Shown here: in pieces, positions 7,474 to 15,536 of the stretch
Layout: each line of letters opens with the position of its first letter
Numbering within the stretch: position 1 is the first letter of the stretch
Assembly: GCA_905480565.1 (NCBI GenBank)
Contig: CAJQQW010000327.1
Span: forward strand, 1-24,027
DNA: 24,027 nt
Direction: 5' to 3'
From: an uncultured Halioglobus sp.
GTDB lineage: Bacteria > Pseudomonadota > Gammaproteobacteria > Pseudomonadales > Halieaceae
The notes under the pieces: model-generated
The model's input: only the letters and a program-made list of their open reading frames with translations
Database searches by the model: none
What the model was told of the DNA's origin: nothing
Position numbers and translations under genes: made by a program

Positions 7474-9279
7474 CTATTTCTTTTCTGCTGACTTTTTATT
7501 ATCTGCGGTGGGTTTACGTTGTTTTTTCCTGCGCTGTGAACTCGGAATGTTGTCTAGCTTGGAAATCTGCAGCTTTTGTCCGCTGACCCAGACCGATTTA
7601 AGATGTTTGAACAGTGATTTTGGCATACCCTCTGGAAGATCGACGATACTGTAGTCATCAAGAATTTCGATGCGGCCTATATATTCGCTGTCGATGTCTG
7701 CCTCATTGGCGATTGCGCCAACGATGTTCGCAGGCTTTACACCGTGCGCTTCTCCGACCTCAAGACGAAACCGCTCCATCCCAATCTCTGGAGCGCCGCT
7801 TTTGTCGCGCGATTTTTTTTGTTTCTGAGTAGGATTCTTTCGTTGGGTTTGCTGTTCTCGGTCAGCTTTTTTGCTGCCACGATTACGCTCCGGTCTTTCT
7901 TTCGCAGGGTCACCTTCGCTTTTTCCTCGCTGCTTTTCGGCTTTCTGGCCTGATGCTGTCTTGTCCTGTAGCGGCTTCTTTCCCTGTGCCAGCGACCCTA
8001 GTGCCGCTGCAATTTCAATCACGGGTACACCGTACTCATTCTGGTACTCGTCGACGAGCTTCCTGAAAAGTTCCAGGTCAGCCGTATCCAGTGTCTCGGT
8101 AATGCGCTGTTTGAATTGACCCATGCGTTTGTTTGTCACTTGTTCAGCCGTAGGCAGTTCCATTTTCTCTATGGCATTGCCGGTGGATTTTTCAATCGCT
8201 CTTAGCAGGCGTCGCTCGCGATTCGCGGCGAATAAAATGGCGTCACCGGTACGTCCAGCTCTGCCCGTTCGGCCAATCCGGTGAATATAGGATTCAACGT
8301 CGGAGGGAATATCGTAATTTATGACATGACTGATCCGCTTGACGTCGAGCCCTCGAGCAGCCACGTCGGTCGCGACTACTATATCGAGCTTTCCCTTCTT
8401 AAGCTTATCGACGGTCTGTTCGCGTTGCTTTTGTGGAATATCGCCGTTCAGCGCCGCTACAGAATGGCCTCGCGCTGCCAGTTTATCTGTGAGTTCTGTT
8501 GTTTGTATCCGTGTGCGAACGAAGATTAGCATTCCGTCAAAATCTTCAACCTCAAGAATACGTGTGAGTGCGTCAAGTTTATGTACTCCCGCCATCATCC
8601 ATACTCGTTGCCGAATCAGTGGCGTACTAATAGCCTTGACCTTTATGGCGACTTCCCGTGGTTCACGCAGGTGACGTTTTGCAATTCGACGGATAGCCTC
8701 GGGCATGGTGGCGGAAAATAAAGCTATTTGGCGGTCTTCCGGAGTCTGCTCGAGAATCCACTGTACATCGTCAATAAACCCCATGCGCAACATTTCGTCA
8801 GCTTCATCGAGAACCAGGGTCTTCAGTCCAGATAAATCCAGTGAACCGCGGCGCATATGATCCATAACGCGTCCGGGAGTTCCAACAACGACCTGCACGC
8901 CTCGCTGCAACTGACGCAACTGCGCACGATAATCGGAGCCACCGTAAACAGGCAATACGTGGAAGCCTTTCATGTGCTTTGCATACTTCTGGAAGGCTTC
9001 TGCTACTTGTATCGCCAACTCCCGCGTTGGTGCAAGAACTAATACCTGTGGAAGTTTCTCTTTGATGTTTAGACTTGCCAGAATAGGTAGGGCAAATGCG
9101 GCTGTTTTGCCGGTACCTGTTTGAGCCTGGCCCAGTACATCTGCGCCTTCGAGCATATGCGGAATGATGCGAGCTTGTATTGGCGACGGGGTCTCATAAC
9201 CGACATCTACCAGCGCTTTTTGCAGAGGAGCAGGTAACGCCAGCTGTGCAAAACTGGTGGTCAAACTATCAGTAGTCAT
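7474..9279 (-). CDS. deaD: DEAD-box RNA helicase, DeaD/CsdA type (601 aa)
   Basis: An ATP-dependent RNA helicase for ribosome (50S) assembly and mRNA unwinding, cold-inducible in E. coli. In order: Q-motif region PSPIQ (31-35), Walker A AQTGTGKT (52-59), PTREL (84-88), TPGR (134-137), DEAD (158-161), SAT (189-191), then the second RecA domain with ARGLD and HRIGRTGR. After residue ~440 comes a lysine/arginine/glutamine-rich low-complexity linker to ~515. A DbpA-type RNA-binding domain follows (about 520-595, ERFRLEVGEAHGVKPANIVGAIA...), and the tail is basic. The architecture matches DeaD rather than RhlE or SrmB. The ATG at 9279 has AAGG about seven bases upstream and a promoter candidate 46 bases above. 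Cold induction is known for the family and not shown here. Confidence 0.94.
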   Translation of the reverse strand: MTTDSLTTSFAQLALPAPLQKALVDVGYETPSPIQARIIPHMLEGADVLGQAQTGTGKTAAFALPILASLNIKEKLPQVLVLAPTRELAIQVAEAFQKYAKHMKGFHVLPVYGGSDYRAQLRQLQRGVQVVVGTPGRVMDHMRRGSLDLSGLKTLVLDEADEMLRMGFIDDVQWILEQTPEDRQIALFSATMPEAIRRIAKRHLREPREVAIKVKAISTPLIRQRVWMMAGVHKLDALTRILEVEDFDGMLIFVRTRIQTTELTDKLAARGHSVAALNGDIPQKQREQTVDKLKKGKLDIVVATDVAARGLDVKRISHVINYDIPSDVESYIHRIGRTGRAGRTGDAILFAANRERRLLRAIEKSTGNAIEKMELPTAEQVTNKRMGQFKQRITETLDTADLELFRKLVDEYQNEYGVPVIEIAAALGSLAQGKKPLQDKTASGQKAEKQRGKSEGDPAKERPERNRGSKKADREQQTQRKNPTQKQKKSRDKSGAPEIGMERFRLEVGEAHGVKPANIVGAIANEADIDSEYIGRIEILDDYSIVDLPEGMPKSLFKHLKSVWVSGQKLQISKLDNIPSSQRRKKQRKPTADNKKSAEKK

Positions 9280-9324
9280 TAACGTGCCTTGGGGAGGGTA
9301 AGGGGTGACATTGAGCGGTCGAGG

Positions 9325-9353
9325 AGTATACAGGGATTCACCAACGCTGTCTG
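9325..9353 (-). promoter_or_regulatory. Candidate sigma70 promoter of deaD
   Basis: On the minus strand CAGACA (9353-9348) and TATACT (9330-9325) are separated by 17 bases, upstream of the deaD ATG. This implies a leader of about 40 bases, much shorter than the long cold-shock leaders of enterobacterial csdA. Confidence 0.4.
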
Positions 9354-9571
9354 GTATTATCGGATACGGGAGGACGGCCTATTATTCGGGGCAAAGACGC
9401 CATCAATCGTTGTACTTTGTAACCGCTACTGTCGCTCCGAACGGAAGGTGAACCTGATACGCGCTCGGCCGAGGCAATTCGTAAAGGCCCGTGGGGCCAA
9501 AATTTTATTCGTTATTTGTACCGCCTGAATTACACTAACACGGCTATTAGACGTGATATCGGAGTGTTTAA

Positions 9572-9802
9572 GTGTTGGGAAAAGTTGCTCGCGGTGGCGC
9601 GGCCGGAATATTTTTACGCTGGGCGTCAAGTCTGCGGTTTCCCTATCTGCTGCTGCTGACATTGGCATTATTTGTGTTAAATCTTTTTGTGCCTGATGTA
9701 ATACCGCTTGTCGATGAAATTATCATGGGGCTAGTCGCTGTTTTGTTAGCGAGTCTGCGAAAAAATAGGCCCGAAGAAGCACCTGAGGTTGATAGGGAAT
9801 AG
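9572..9802 (+). CDS. Small membrane protein, DUF6116-like (76 aa)
   Basis: A 76-residue protein with an amphipathic basic N-terminus and a hydrophobic core. LRFPYLLLLTLALFVLNLFV (about 22-41) is a transmembrane helix, then PDVIPLVDEIIMGLVAVLLA (42-61) contains the P-D-x-I-P-x-V-D-E-x-x-x-G pattern I associate with DUF6116 proteins, and the C-terminus is charged (RKNRPEEAPEVDRE). The start is GTG at 9572, with GGAG at 9561-9564 at good spacing; a TTG follows directly and is a weaker choice. The function is unknown. It is divergent from deaD and convergent with the methyltransferase, only 31 bases away. The family name is from memory; that it is a real inner-membrane protein is more certain. 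Confidence 0.75.
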   Translation: MLGKVARGGAAGIFLRWASSLRFPYLLLLTLALFVLNLFVPDVIPLVDEIIMGLVAVLLASLRKNRPEEAPEVDRE

Positions 9803-9833
9803 CTGGCGTCGCTTTGATGACGCGGCGTATTGC

Positions 9834-10382
9834 CTAGTTTGGTTTTCTCGCCACTAGCTGCGCGACGGCTTGTTGTTGGCCACTCAACTCACTGACACTG
9901 ACTCCCTCGAAGCTGTGTAGAACTTCCCATCCCCGAAAGACATATTCCAGCTCGCCCGGTTGCAGCAGAAAATGTGTGTTTCTGGGCCGGCCGAAGCGGG
10001 GTTGATCAATGGTGAAAGTTTCATAAATGATCAGCCCTCCGGGCTGTACCGCCTGTCTGATCGCCTGCATCAGCGGCCGATGTAAATAGCGGAATACGAT
10101 AATCGCGGAAAACGAACCCAGCGTGAGAGGTTCCACCCGTGGTTCCTCGAAATCCACGCACCAGTAGCTGGTGAGTTCGCTTTTGTTGAGAAGCCGCGAT
10201 ATTTCATCAAGCTTCTTCTTTTCGTGATCAGAAAAAACTACGCGCTGTCCTTGTTGAACTAGATAAATACCATTGCGACCGCTACCGCAGGCGAGATCCA
10301 GCACTCGGCCATGTTCTCCTGCGGCCGCAATGGCCTGCAAATAGCGTTTAACCAGATTAGATGGCTGCATGGGTGTCTTCAT
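9834..10382 (-). CDS. Class I SAM-dependent methyltransferase (182 aa)
   Basis: A small Rossmann-fold methyltransferase using S-adenosylmethionine. Motif I is VLDLACGSGRNG (residues 27-38), the ribose-binding acidic residue is D52 (VVFSDHE), a further acidic residue is D77 (CVDFE), and the post-motif strand GGLIIYETFT spans 115-124. Size and motif spacing resemble the TehB/Methyltransf_11-like group, often named tellurite-resistance-like methyltransferase, but nothing fixes the substrate. The ATG at 10382 lacks a clear Shine-Dalgarno; Met5 is an alternative start. It faces away from dbpA across 244 bases, which gives no functional link beyond shared promoter space. Confidence 0.85.
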   Translation of the reverse strand: MKTPMQPSNLVKRYLQAIAAAGEHGRVLDLACGSGRNGIYLVQQGQRVVFSDHEKKKLDEISRLLNKSELTSYWCVDFEEPRVEPLTLGSFSAIIVFRYLHRPLMQAIRQAVQPGGLIIYETFTIDQPRFGRPRNTHFLLQPGELEYVFRGWEVLHSFEGVSVSELSGQQQAVAQLVARKPN

Positions 10383-10626
10383 ATGAAACAGAGTGCCGAC
10401 GCAATTCTCGTCAAGTCTGAACTGAAATCGCTCCTATTATCAAGCCGGTAGCCTCGCTTTTCGATTATCGGCAGGCTGGTGTGTATGACCGCTTGCTAAA
10501 GGTTAAAATTTTCAAGGTTACCGAGTCAGCCTGCTGATTCAAATCGCAGGGCTCCTGCAATTGCCGGTCCGTTGTGTCTCCAGTCTGGTACACTCCCGAC
10601 GTTTTCACTTGAGAGGGTCAAACTGC

Positions 10627-12006
10627 GTGGATGATACAGCCTTTTCCAGCCTGCCACTGGCCCCCGCTTTAATAGCCAATCTGAAAAGTATGGGTTATGC
10701 AGAAATGACGGCCATTCAGGCCGCTGCGCTGCCGCGAGCCTTGGCTGGGGTCGACCTGATTGGTCAGGCCAAGACCGGTAGCGGCAAGACGGCGGCTTTT
10801 GCCCTGCCTGCGCTCACCAAACTGAACCCACGGGATTTCGGCGTACAGACTCTCGTACTTTGTCCCACGCGAGAGCTGGCAAACCAGGTCTCCACTGAGA
10901 TGCGTCGATTAGCTCGCTATCAGCAAAATGTAAAGGTGGTGACACTCTGCGGCGGGCAGTCAATCGGCCCACAAATCGGATCGCTTGAGCACGGTGCTCA
11001 CGTGATTGTGGGCACACCGGGGCGAATAAAGGATCATCTTCGTAAAAAAACGCTGTCATTGGCCAGGGTGAATACACTGGTTCTTGATGAAGCTGATCGC
11101 ATGCTTGAAATGGGCTTTGTCGACGATATGGAAACGATTATTGCAGCCACTCCAATATCGCGACAGACCTTGCTTTTTTCAGCGACTTTCCCGGACAACA
11201 TACAGTTACTAAGCGAACGTTTTCAAAATTCCCCAGAGCGTATCAGCGTTGCAGTATTGCATGATGAAGAGCAGATCACTCAACAATTCTATATCTGTAA
11301 AAAAACTCAGCGATTGGCTGCACTGGAAAGGGTGCTGATTCATTTTCAGCCCGCAGCGGTTGTAGTATTTTGTAACACTAAGCAGCTTGTTCGTGACGTT
11401 TGTGATTTCTTGAATAGGGACGGTGTCCGTGCCGTTGCGCTTCATGGTGATATGGAGCAACGCGATCGGGAGCGGGTGCTTATCCAGTTCAAGCAGCTAA
11501 GCTGCTTAATACTGGTGGCCACTGATGTGGCCGCACGAGGTCTTGATATTGAGGATCTGCCCGCAGTAATCAATTTCGAGTTGCCACGCGATGCTGAGGT
11601 GTATGTCCATCGTATTGGACGCACAGGTCGTTCGGGGAAATCAGGTACTGCTATCAGTCTTATTACCGATGCAGAAATATTTAAATTGAAGGGTATAGGA
11701 GAGCGTCTTGAAAATACGCCAAAAATCCAGACTATCGAGCAGATTCCCGATGATGATAGAGGACTCCCTGTGCCAGCCTATGTCACCCTCCTTATTCAGG
11801 GCGGCCGCAGGGACAAGCTTCGTCCGGGAGATATTCTCGGCGGACTGACTGGTGACGGAGGGGTAAAGGGCGATTCGGTTGGAAAAATTACTGTAACAGA
11901 CCATGCAAGCTATGTTGCTATCAAGCGCACGCAGCTGGATAGGGCGCTAGATAGCCTGCGAGAAGGAAAAATTAAGGGGCGCAAGTTCAAGGTGCGCAGG
12001 TCTTAG
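10627..12006 (+). CDS. dbpA: ATP-dependent RNA helicase DbpA (459 aa)
   Basis: A DEAD-box helicase that in E. coli is activated by hairpin 92 of 23S rRNA and acts late in 50S subunit assembly. Walker A AKTGSGKT is at residues 48-55, PTREL at 80-84, TPGR at 130-133 and DEAD at 154-157; ARGLD and HRIGRTGRSG follow. The C-terminal DbpA RNA-binding domain (about 385-459) includes RRDKLRPGDILGGLTG and GKIKGRKFKVRRS, characteristic of DbpA itself. The GTG at 10627 gives MDDTAFSSLPLAPAL, the usual family N-terminus and length (~457-460 aa), with GAGAGG about ten bases upstream. The frame is open further up to 10561, but those 22 extra residues are not family-like. An extended -10-like TGGTACACT lies at 10586-10594. 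It is followed 119 bases later by the ABC-F gene in the same direction. Confidence 0.95.
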   Translation: MDDTAFSSLPLAPALIANLKSMGYAEMTAIQAAALPRALAGVDLIGQAKTGSGKTAAFALPALTKLNPRDFGVQTLVLCPTRELANQVSTEMRRLARYQQNVKVVTLCGGQSIGPQIGSLEHGAHVIVGTPGRIKDHLRKKTLSLARVNTLVLDEADRMLEMGFVDDMETIIAATPISRQTLLFSATFPDNIQLLSERFQNSPERISVAVLHDEEQITQQFYICKKTQRLAALERVLIHFQPAAVVVFCNTKQLVRDVCDFLNRDGVRAVALHGDMEQRDRERVLIQFKQLSCLILVATDVAARGLDIEDLPAVINFELPRDAEVYVHRIGRTGRSGKSGTAISLITDAEIFKLKGIGERLENTPKIQTIEQIPDDDRGLPVPAYVTLLIQGGRRDKLRPGDILGGLTGDGGVKGDSVGKITVTDHASYVAIKRTQLDRALDSLREGKIKGRKFKVRRS

Positions 12007-12125
12007 TGATTGAAATCTGAATAAATACCGCTGATCTTGCTCGACCTGCCAGAGCAAAACCACTAATGTTCGCAGCCAATTTGTATCGAACCAGTTTTTA
12101 ACGCCATTTTGCCGGGGCTAATCTA

Positions 12126-13739
12126 TTGATCTCTACCGCTAACATCACCATGCAGTTTGCCGCGAAGCCGCTGTTTGAAGACATTTCAGTCAAATTTAGT
12201 GACGGCAATAGGTACGGCCTGATAGGAGCGAACGGCTGCGGTAAGTCCACTTTCATGAAAATTCTGGAAGGTAGTCTCCAGCCCAGTGCAGGTAATGTCT
12301 CTATCACGCCGAATGAGCGGGTCGGCACGTTGAGTCAAGACCAGTTTGCTTATGAGCAATATTCGGTAGTGGATACTGTGATGATGGGGCATAAAGAACT
12401 GTGGTCGGTGAAACAGGAACGTGATCGCATCTATGCGTTGCCTGAAATGTCGGAAGAAGATGGCATGAAGGTCGCTGACCTTGAGATAAAGTTTTCTGAA
12501 ATGGACGGATACAGCGCCGAGAGTCGCGCCGGCGAGTTGCTCGCTGGTGCAGGAATCGAGCAGTCGCTGCACTATGGTCAGATGAGTGAGGTCGCTCCTG
12601 GATGGAAGCTACGTGTTTTGTTAGCTCAAGCGTTATTTTCTGAGCCCGATATCCTGCTGTTGGATGAACCGACAAATAACCTTGATATCGATACCATCCG
12701 CTGGCTAGAAGCAACGCTAAACGAACGCAAATGTACGATGATCATAATTTCGCATGATCGGCACTTCCTTAACGCAGTGTGCACACACATGGCCGATATT
12801 GACTACGGAGAGTTGCGAGTTTATCCCGGAAACTATGACGATTTCATGATGGCATCTACGGCAGTCCGTGAGCGTCAGCAATCACAAAACGCCAAAAAGA
12901 GCGCTGAGATTGCTGAGTTACAACAGTTTGTCAGCCGTTTCTCTGCAAACGCATCCAAGGCTAAACAGGCGACCTCCCGTGCCCGCCGTATCGAGAAAAT
13001 AAAATTGGATGATATTAAGCCATCCAGTCGGATGAGCCCCTACATCCGTTTTACGCAGGAAAAGAAACTGCACCGCCAGGCATTGGTGCTCGAAAATCTC
13101 GGCCATAGTTTTGAAGAGTGTCCATTGTTTGCTGAAGGTAGGCTCATTCTTGAGGCAGGCGCGAGGCTTGCGGTAATCGGCGAGAATGGCGTGGGGAAAA
13201 CTACGCTTCTGCGTTGTTTGATGAATGAGCTGGTGCCTGAGTCTGGCAGCATAAAGTGGGCGGAAAGCGCCACTTTGGGTTATTGCCCACAGGATCCAGG
13301 CTCTGAATTTGATAGTGAGCTTACATTGTTCGACTGGATGAGCCAGTGGCGGAAGCCATCGCATGATGATCAGATAGTACGCGCCACCCTTGGCCGTCTG
13401 CTGTTCAAATCCGATGATTTTAATAAACGGGTAACGGTCTGCTCAGGGGGCGAAAAAAACAGGTTGTTGTTTGGAAAACTTATGATGATGGATACCAATG
13501 TTCTGCTGCTAGACGAGCCGACGAATCATTTGGATATGGAATCAATCGAGGCCCTGAATCTGGCGCTGGATCACTATGAGGGCACTCTGATATTTGTAAG
13601 TCACGATCGTGAATTTGTGTCATCGCTTGCGACGCGTATCATCGACATAAAGAATAATGAGTTGGTCGATTTTCAGGGAAGTTATGACGAATATCTGGCG
13701 AGTCAGGACCAGGGGGAGCGATTGACACGCACTTCCTGA
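12126..13739 (+). CDS. ybiT: ABC-F family ATPase, YbiT type (537 aa)
   Basis: A soluble tandem ATPase of the ABC-F group, which bind the ribosomal E site and modulate translation; YbiT has no membrane domain. NBD1 has Walker [10 protein letters not shown] (34-42) and Walker B ending D180-E181 ([11 protein letters not shown]). Its signature is the YbiT-like [15 protein letters not shown] in place of LSGGE. A charged linker (about 240-300, [19 protein letters not shown]) is the P-site tRNA interaction region. NBD2 has Walker [10 protein letters not shown] (352-360) and D463-E464, with signature [15 protein letters not shown], where a Cys stands in the usual Leu place. The start is TTG at 12126: it aligns residue for residue with remembered E. 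coli YbiT (both have TMQF at 8-11). The upstream GGGG is a weak ribosome site. A translation-stress role is inferred from the family. Confidence 0.94.
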   Translation: MISTANITMQFAAKPLFEDISVKFSDGNRYGLIGANGCGKSTFMKILEGSLQPSAGNVSITPNERVGTLSQDQFAYEQYSVVDTVMMGHKELWSVKQERDRIYALPEMSEEDGMKVADLEIKFSEMDGYSAESRAGELLAGAGIEQSLHYGQMSEVAPGWKLRVLLAQALFSEPDILLLDEPTNNLDIDTIRWLEATLNERKCTMIIISHDRHFLNAVCTHMADIDYGELRVYPGNYDDFMMASTAVRERQQSQNAKKSAEIAELQQFVSRFSANASKAKQATSRARRIEKIKLDDIKPSSRMSPYIRFTQEKKLHRQALVLENLGHSFEECPLFAEGRLILEAGARLAVIGENGVGKTTLLRCLMNELVPESGSIKWAESATLGYCPQDPGSEFDSELTLFDWMSQWRKPSHDDQIVRATLGRLLFKSDDFNKRVTVCSGGEKNRLLFGKLMMMDTNVLLLDEPTNHLDMESIEALNLALDHYEGTLIFVSHDREFVSSLATRIIDIKNNELVDFQGSYDEYLASQDQGERLTRTS

Positions 13740-13863
13740 CTCAGCACGGCCGCAATGCTCGATCTGAAGAATTTGAATATATTCGAGGACGCCTAAAAAA
13801 TATTTTTGTGAAGTAAATCTGGATTCTGCTGGGCGTGGCTGGGCCGATCGCAACTTCTGGCTT

Positions 13864-13891
13864 TTGTTCTGCCTGGCTCAGGCGGTATGAT
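13864..13891 (+). promoter_or_regulatory. Candidate promoter of the DUF2058 gene
   Basis: TTGTTC (13864-13869) and TATGAT (13886-13891) at 16-base spacing, about 78 bases before the DUF2058 ATG. The -10 is good and the -35 is only half matched. The 229-base gap after ybiT, with no clear terminator, supports separate transcription. Confidence 0.35.
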
Positions 13892-13968
13892 ATCTGTTCA
13901 TCTGTAAAACAGTGGCCGTCGAAGTTTGCTGGTGGTCGTTATCATATTTGACATTACGAGCGTCAATC

Positions 13969-14517
13969 ATGTCGAACTCTATTCAAGATCAATTACTCAA
14001 GGCCGGCCTGGCAGATGGTAAGAAAGCAAGAAAGATAGCGAAAGAGAAGCGAAGAGAGGTTAATCGCGCCCGGCATGAGGGTCTCGATTATGTTGATGAA
14101 AATAAGGAAGCTGCTCAGCAGACGTTGGCGAGAAACGCAGAGCGCGACAGAGAACTGAATCAAAATCTCAATAGCAAGGCCCAGCGCAAAGCCATAAACG
14201 CCCAGATCAAACAGCTAATCGAGGTCAACAAGTTAGCGAAAGGGCGGGGTGATGTGAATTTCAAATTTACCGACGGCAAGAAAGTGAAGAGCCTTTATGT
14301 GTCACCAGTGGAACATAAGCAACTCTCTGCCGGTGTGCTCTCCATCGTTAAACAGGGCGATCAGTATGAGATATTGCCGCGACCTGTAGCGGATAAGATC
14401 GCCGAGCGCGATCAAGATAGAATTATTAGTTGCGAGAACAGTGCGGATACTGGTCTTACCGAAGAGGAACAGGGTTGGTATAAAGATTATGAAATCCCTG
14501 ATGATCTGATGTGGTAG
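13969..14517 (+). CDS. yaiL: DUF2058 family protein (YaiL-like, 182 aa)
   Basis: A conserved gammaproteobacterial protein of the DUF2058/YaiL family. It starts MSNSIQDQLLKAGLADGKKA, the family N-terminus. A very basic, highly charged helical region (residues 18-75: KKARKIAKEKRREVNRAR, then NAERDRELNQNLNSKAQRKA) is probably coiled coil or RNA-binding. A compact C-terminal domain follows (FKFTDGKKVKSLYVSP..., then QYEILPRPVADKIAERD), and the tail is acidic, ending PDDLMW. The ATG at 13969 is favoured over the GTG at 13912, which would add 19 non-family residues. The function is not established. Its basic helix and its position downstream of two RNA helicases and an ABC-F factor fit a nucleic-acid or ribosome link, but this is inference. 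It is soluble, with no signal peptide. Confidence 0.9.
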   Translation: MSNSIQDQLLKAGLADGKKARKIAKEKRREVNRARHEGLDYVDENKEAAQQTLARNAERDRELNQNLNSKAQRKAINAQIKQLIEVNKLAKGRGDVNFKFTDGKKVKSLYVSPVEHKQLSAGVLSIVKQGDQYEILPRPVADKIAERDQDRIISCENSADTGLTEEEQGWYKDYEIPDDLMW

Positions 14518-14845
14518 CGTTACAGGCAAGTCGTGGCGGCCTGCAACAGGTCATGCCAGCATCGATAGAGCTATACCCTTGGGAGCGTGCAGGAATCCGC
14601 CGCTATTTTCGGGTGAAATGACTGCCGGATGTAAAATAAAATCGACAGATTGCTACGGGACTCGTCCATCTTTTGTGGCAATCAGCGAGGCACGCCAAGC
14701 TCGGAATCATTTATCACGGTGAGCCGGCAATCACGCATTCGAAAAGCTTGGAATCAAGCGCGCGCTTACCTTAATAGTCGGTTTGTAAGAAAACCTGCAT
14801 AATGAAAACGAGCGAATCTCAATGTGCTCTTGTGCTATTTCGTGT
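14518..14845. other. Non-coding stretch between DUF2058 and DUF385-fold genes
   Basis: About 330 bases between convergent genes. It contains an imperfect direct repeat (14697-14756, listed separately) and a 36-codon open frame from GTG at 14511 that has no family resemblance. I see no clear intrinsic terminator or RNA gene. Confidence 0.45.
14697..14756. repeat. 13-base direct repeat, two copies
   Basis: AAGCTCGGAATCA at 14697-14709 and AAGCTTGGAATCA at 14744-14756 differ at one base. Their starts are 47 bases apart, between four and five helix turns. A pair of regulator sites or a chance duplication is possible; no nearby start codon clearly uses it. Confidence 0.35.
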
Positions 14846-15340
14846 TTATGACCATGCAGCTAATTGTATTTCCACCACTATTAACTGTTCGGCAATTGCG
14901 TCCATGCTTGTCTCAACGATGTCGCCGTCTGGACTCAACTCCAATCCGTAGACTTTGGCGTCTCTGGGCAGTGATCGAATAAACTGGCGCACGCTGGCCC
15001 GCAATTCCGGACTATCTCCTTCCAGTAGCGAGGCGACGCCTGAATAGCGTTTTCGGGCAATTTCCATCTCAACTGATGTTTCATCGCCTCGAAGGTTTCG
15101 CCACCATTTTGTGTTTTGGTTGGACAGCAGGCGCACAAGATTATTTTCGCGCGTAAAGCTCAGCGGCGTATCGAGTTTATGACCAGTTTTACTCCCGGTG
15201 AAGTGAAGAATGCCTATGTTGTTGCTGGTGACACCATGTAGAGGTGATCTGAGCAAGGCGCGCACCAGGGGATTGAGGATGTAGCGATATAATGTGTTGG
15301 CAGAAATCATCATTGCGCCGAGCCTGTCTCGATTAGGCAT
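14846..15340 (-). CDS. DUF385 / F420H2-quinone-reductase-fold family protein (164 aa)
   Basis: A small split-barrel protein of the nitroreductase/deazaflavin-dependent family (DUF385, PF04075-like). The central block IGILHFTGSKTGHKLDTPLSF (about 42-62) has the family's GxKSGxxRxTPL-like cofactor loop, followed by the NQNTKWWRNLRG segment (74-85) that matches the usual N-P-x-W-x-x-N-L-x-A motif. Mycobacterial relatives (Ddn) use F420H2; proteobacterial members may use FMN, heme or nothing, so catalytic naming would be unsafe. The frame starts at ATG 15340 without a clear ribosome site; Met10/Met11 (MMISANTLYRY) is an equally reasonable start and would drop nine polar residues. It is divergent from the lipoprotein phosphodiesterase, and an inverted repeat lies between them. 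Confidence 0.72.
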   Translation of the reverse strand: MPNRDRLGAMMISANTLYRYILNPLVRALLRSPLHGVTSNNIGILHFTGSKTGHKLDTPLSFTRENNLVRLLSNQNTKWWRNLRGDETSVEMEIARKRYSGVASLLEGDSPELRASVRQFIRSLPRDAKVYGLELSPDGDIVETSMDAIAEQLIVVEIQLAAWS

Positions 15341-15358
15341 AGAGTCTAAACGATTACG

Positions 15359-15384
15359 CTGACAAAATGTTTGGTGTTTGTCAG
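15359..15384. promoter_or_regulatory. Perfect 8-base inverted repeat, operator candidate
   Basis: CTGACAAA (15359-15366) and TTTGTCAG (15377-15384) are exact reverse complements around a 10-base centre. The site lies 18 bases upstream of the minus-strand gene start and within the shared promoter region of the phosphodiesterase; a TAATAAT follows at 15387-15393. Size and placement suit a dimeric regulator such as TetR, MarR or GntR type. No regulator gene is in view. Confidence 0.5.
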
Positions 15385-15433
15385 ACTAATAATGCGATTG
15401 TTACGGTGTTCGAGCGGGGTCCAAATTGACAAT

Positions 15434-15456
15434 ATTCGGGGCTATCCGAATTTTTT
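15434..15456 (+). terminator. Intrinsic-terminator-like hairpin in the phosphodiesterase leader
   Basis: ATTCGG (15434-15439), loop GGCTAT, CCGAAT (15446-15451), the stem running into six T bases (15451-15456). The stem is only six pairs, so its strength is modest. No complete gene reads into it on the plus strand, so it may act as an attenuator or end a short leader RNA before the start at 15537. A TTGACA at 15426-15431 overlaps its left edge. Confidence 0.4.
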
Positions 15457-15536
15457 GTCTAATCAGGCTGGCTCGCTCTTCGGGAATCAAATGCTGTATG
15501 CTCTGGAGCAGTGTTTATATCCGTGGGAAAGAACCA

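Noticed and set aside
7404..7475. AGCGGTCG/CGACCGCT inverted repeat with 56-base spacing
   Set aside because: The distance is large, the right arm overlaps the deaD stop codon, and there is no supporting structure.
9486..9508. GGCCC-GTG-GGGCC followed by AAAATTTTATT, a possible intrinsic terminator
   Set aside because: The stem is five pairs with a three-base loop, the T-run does not follow directly, and no gene reads into it.
10530..10558. Alternating CCTGC/GCAGG/CCTGC segments that could form exclusive hairpins like a riboswitch
   Set aside because: The stems are only five pairs and probably lie upstream of the dbpA transcription start near 10600.
10535..10560. GATTCAAATC resembling a tRNA T-loop
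   Set aside because: The flanking bases do not pair as a T-stem and no acceptor or anticodon arm can be built around it.
12037..12057. TTGCTC/GAGCAA hairpin after dbpA
   Set aside because: Six pairs with no T-run. It cannot be called a terminator from sequence alone.
14511..14621. 36-codon frame from GTG, ending YFRVK
   Set aside because: It has coding-like codons but overlaps the DUF2058 end, lacks a ribosome site and resembles no family. Not enough to call a gene.
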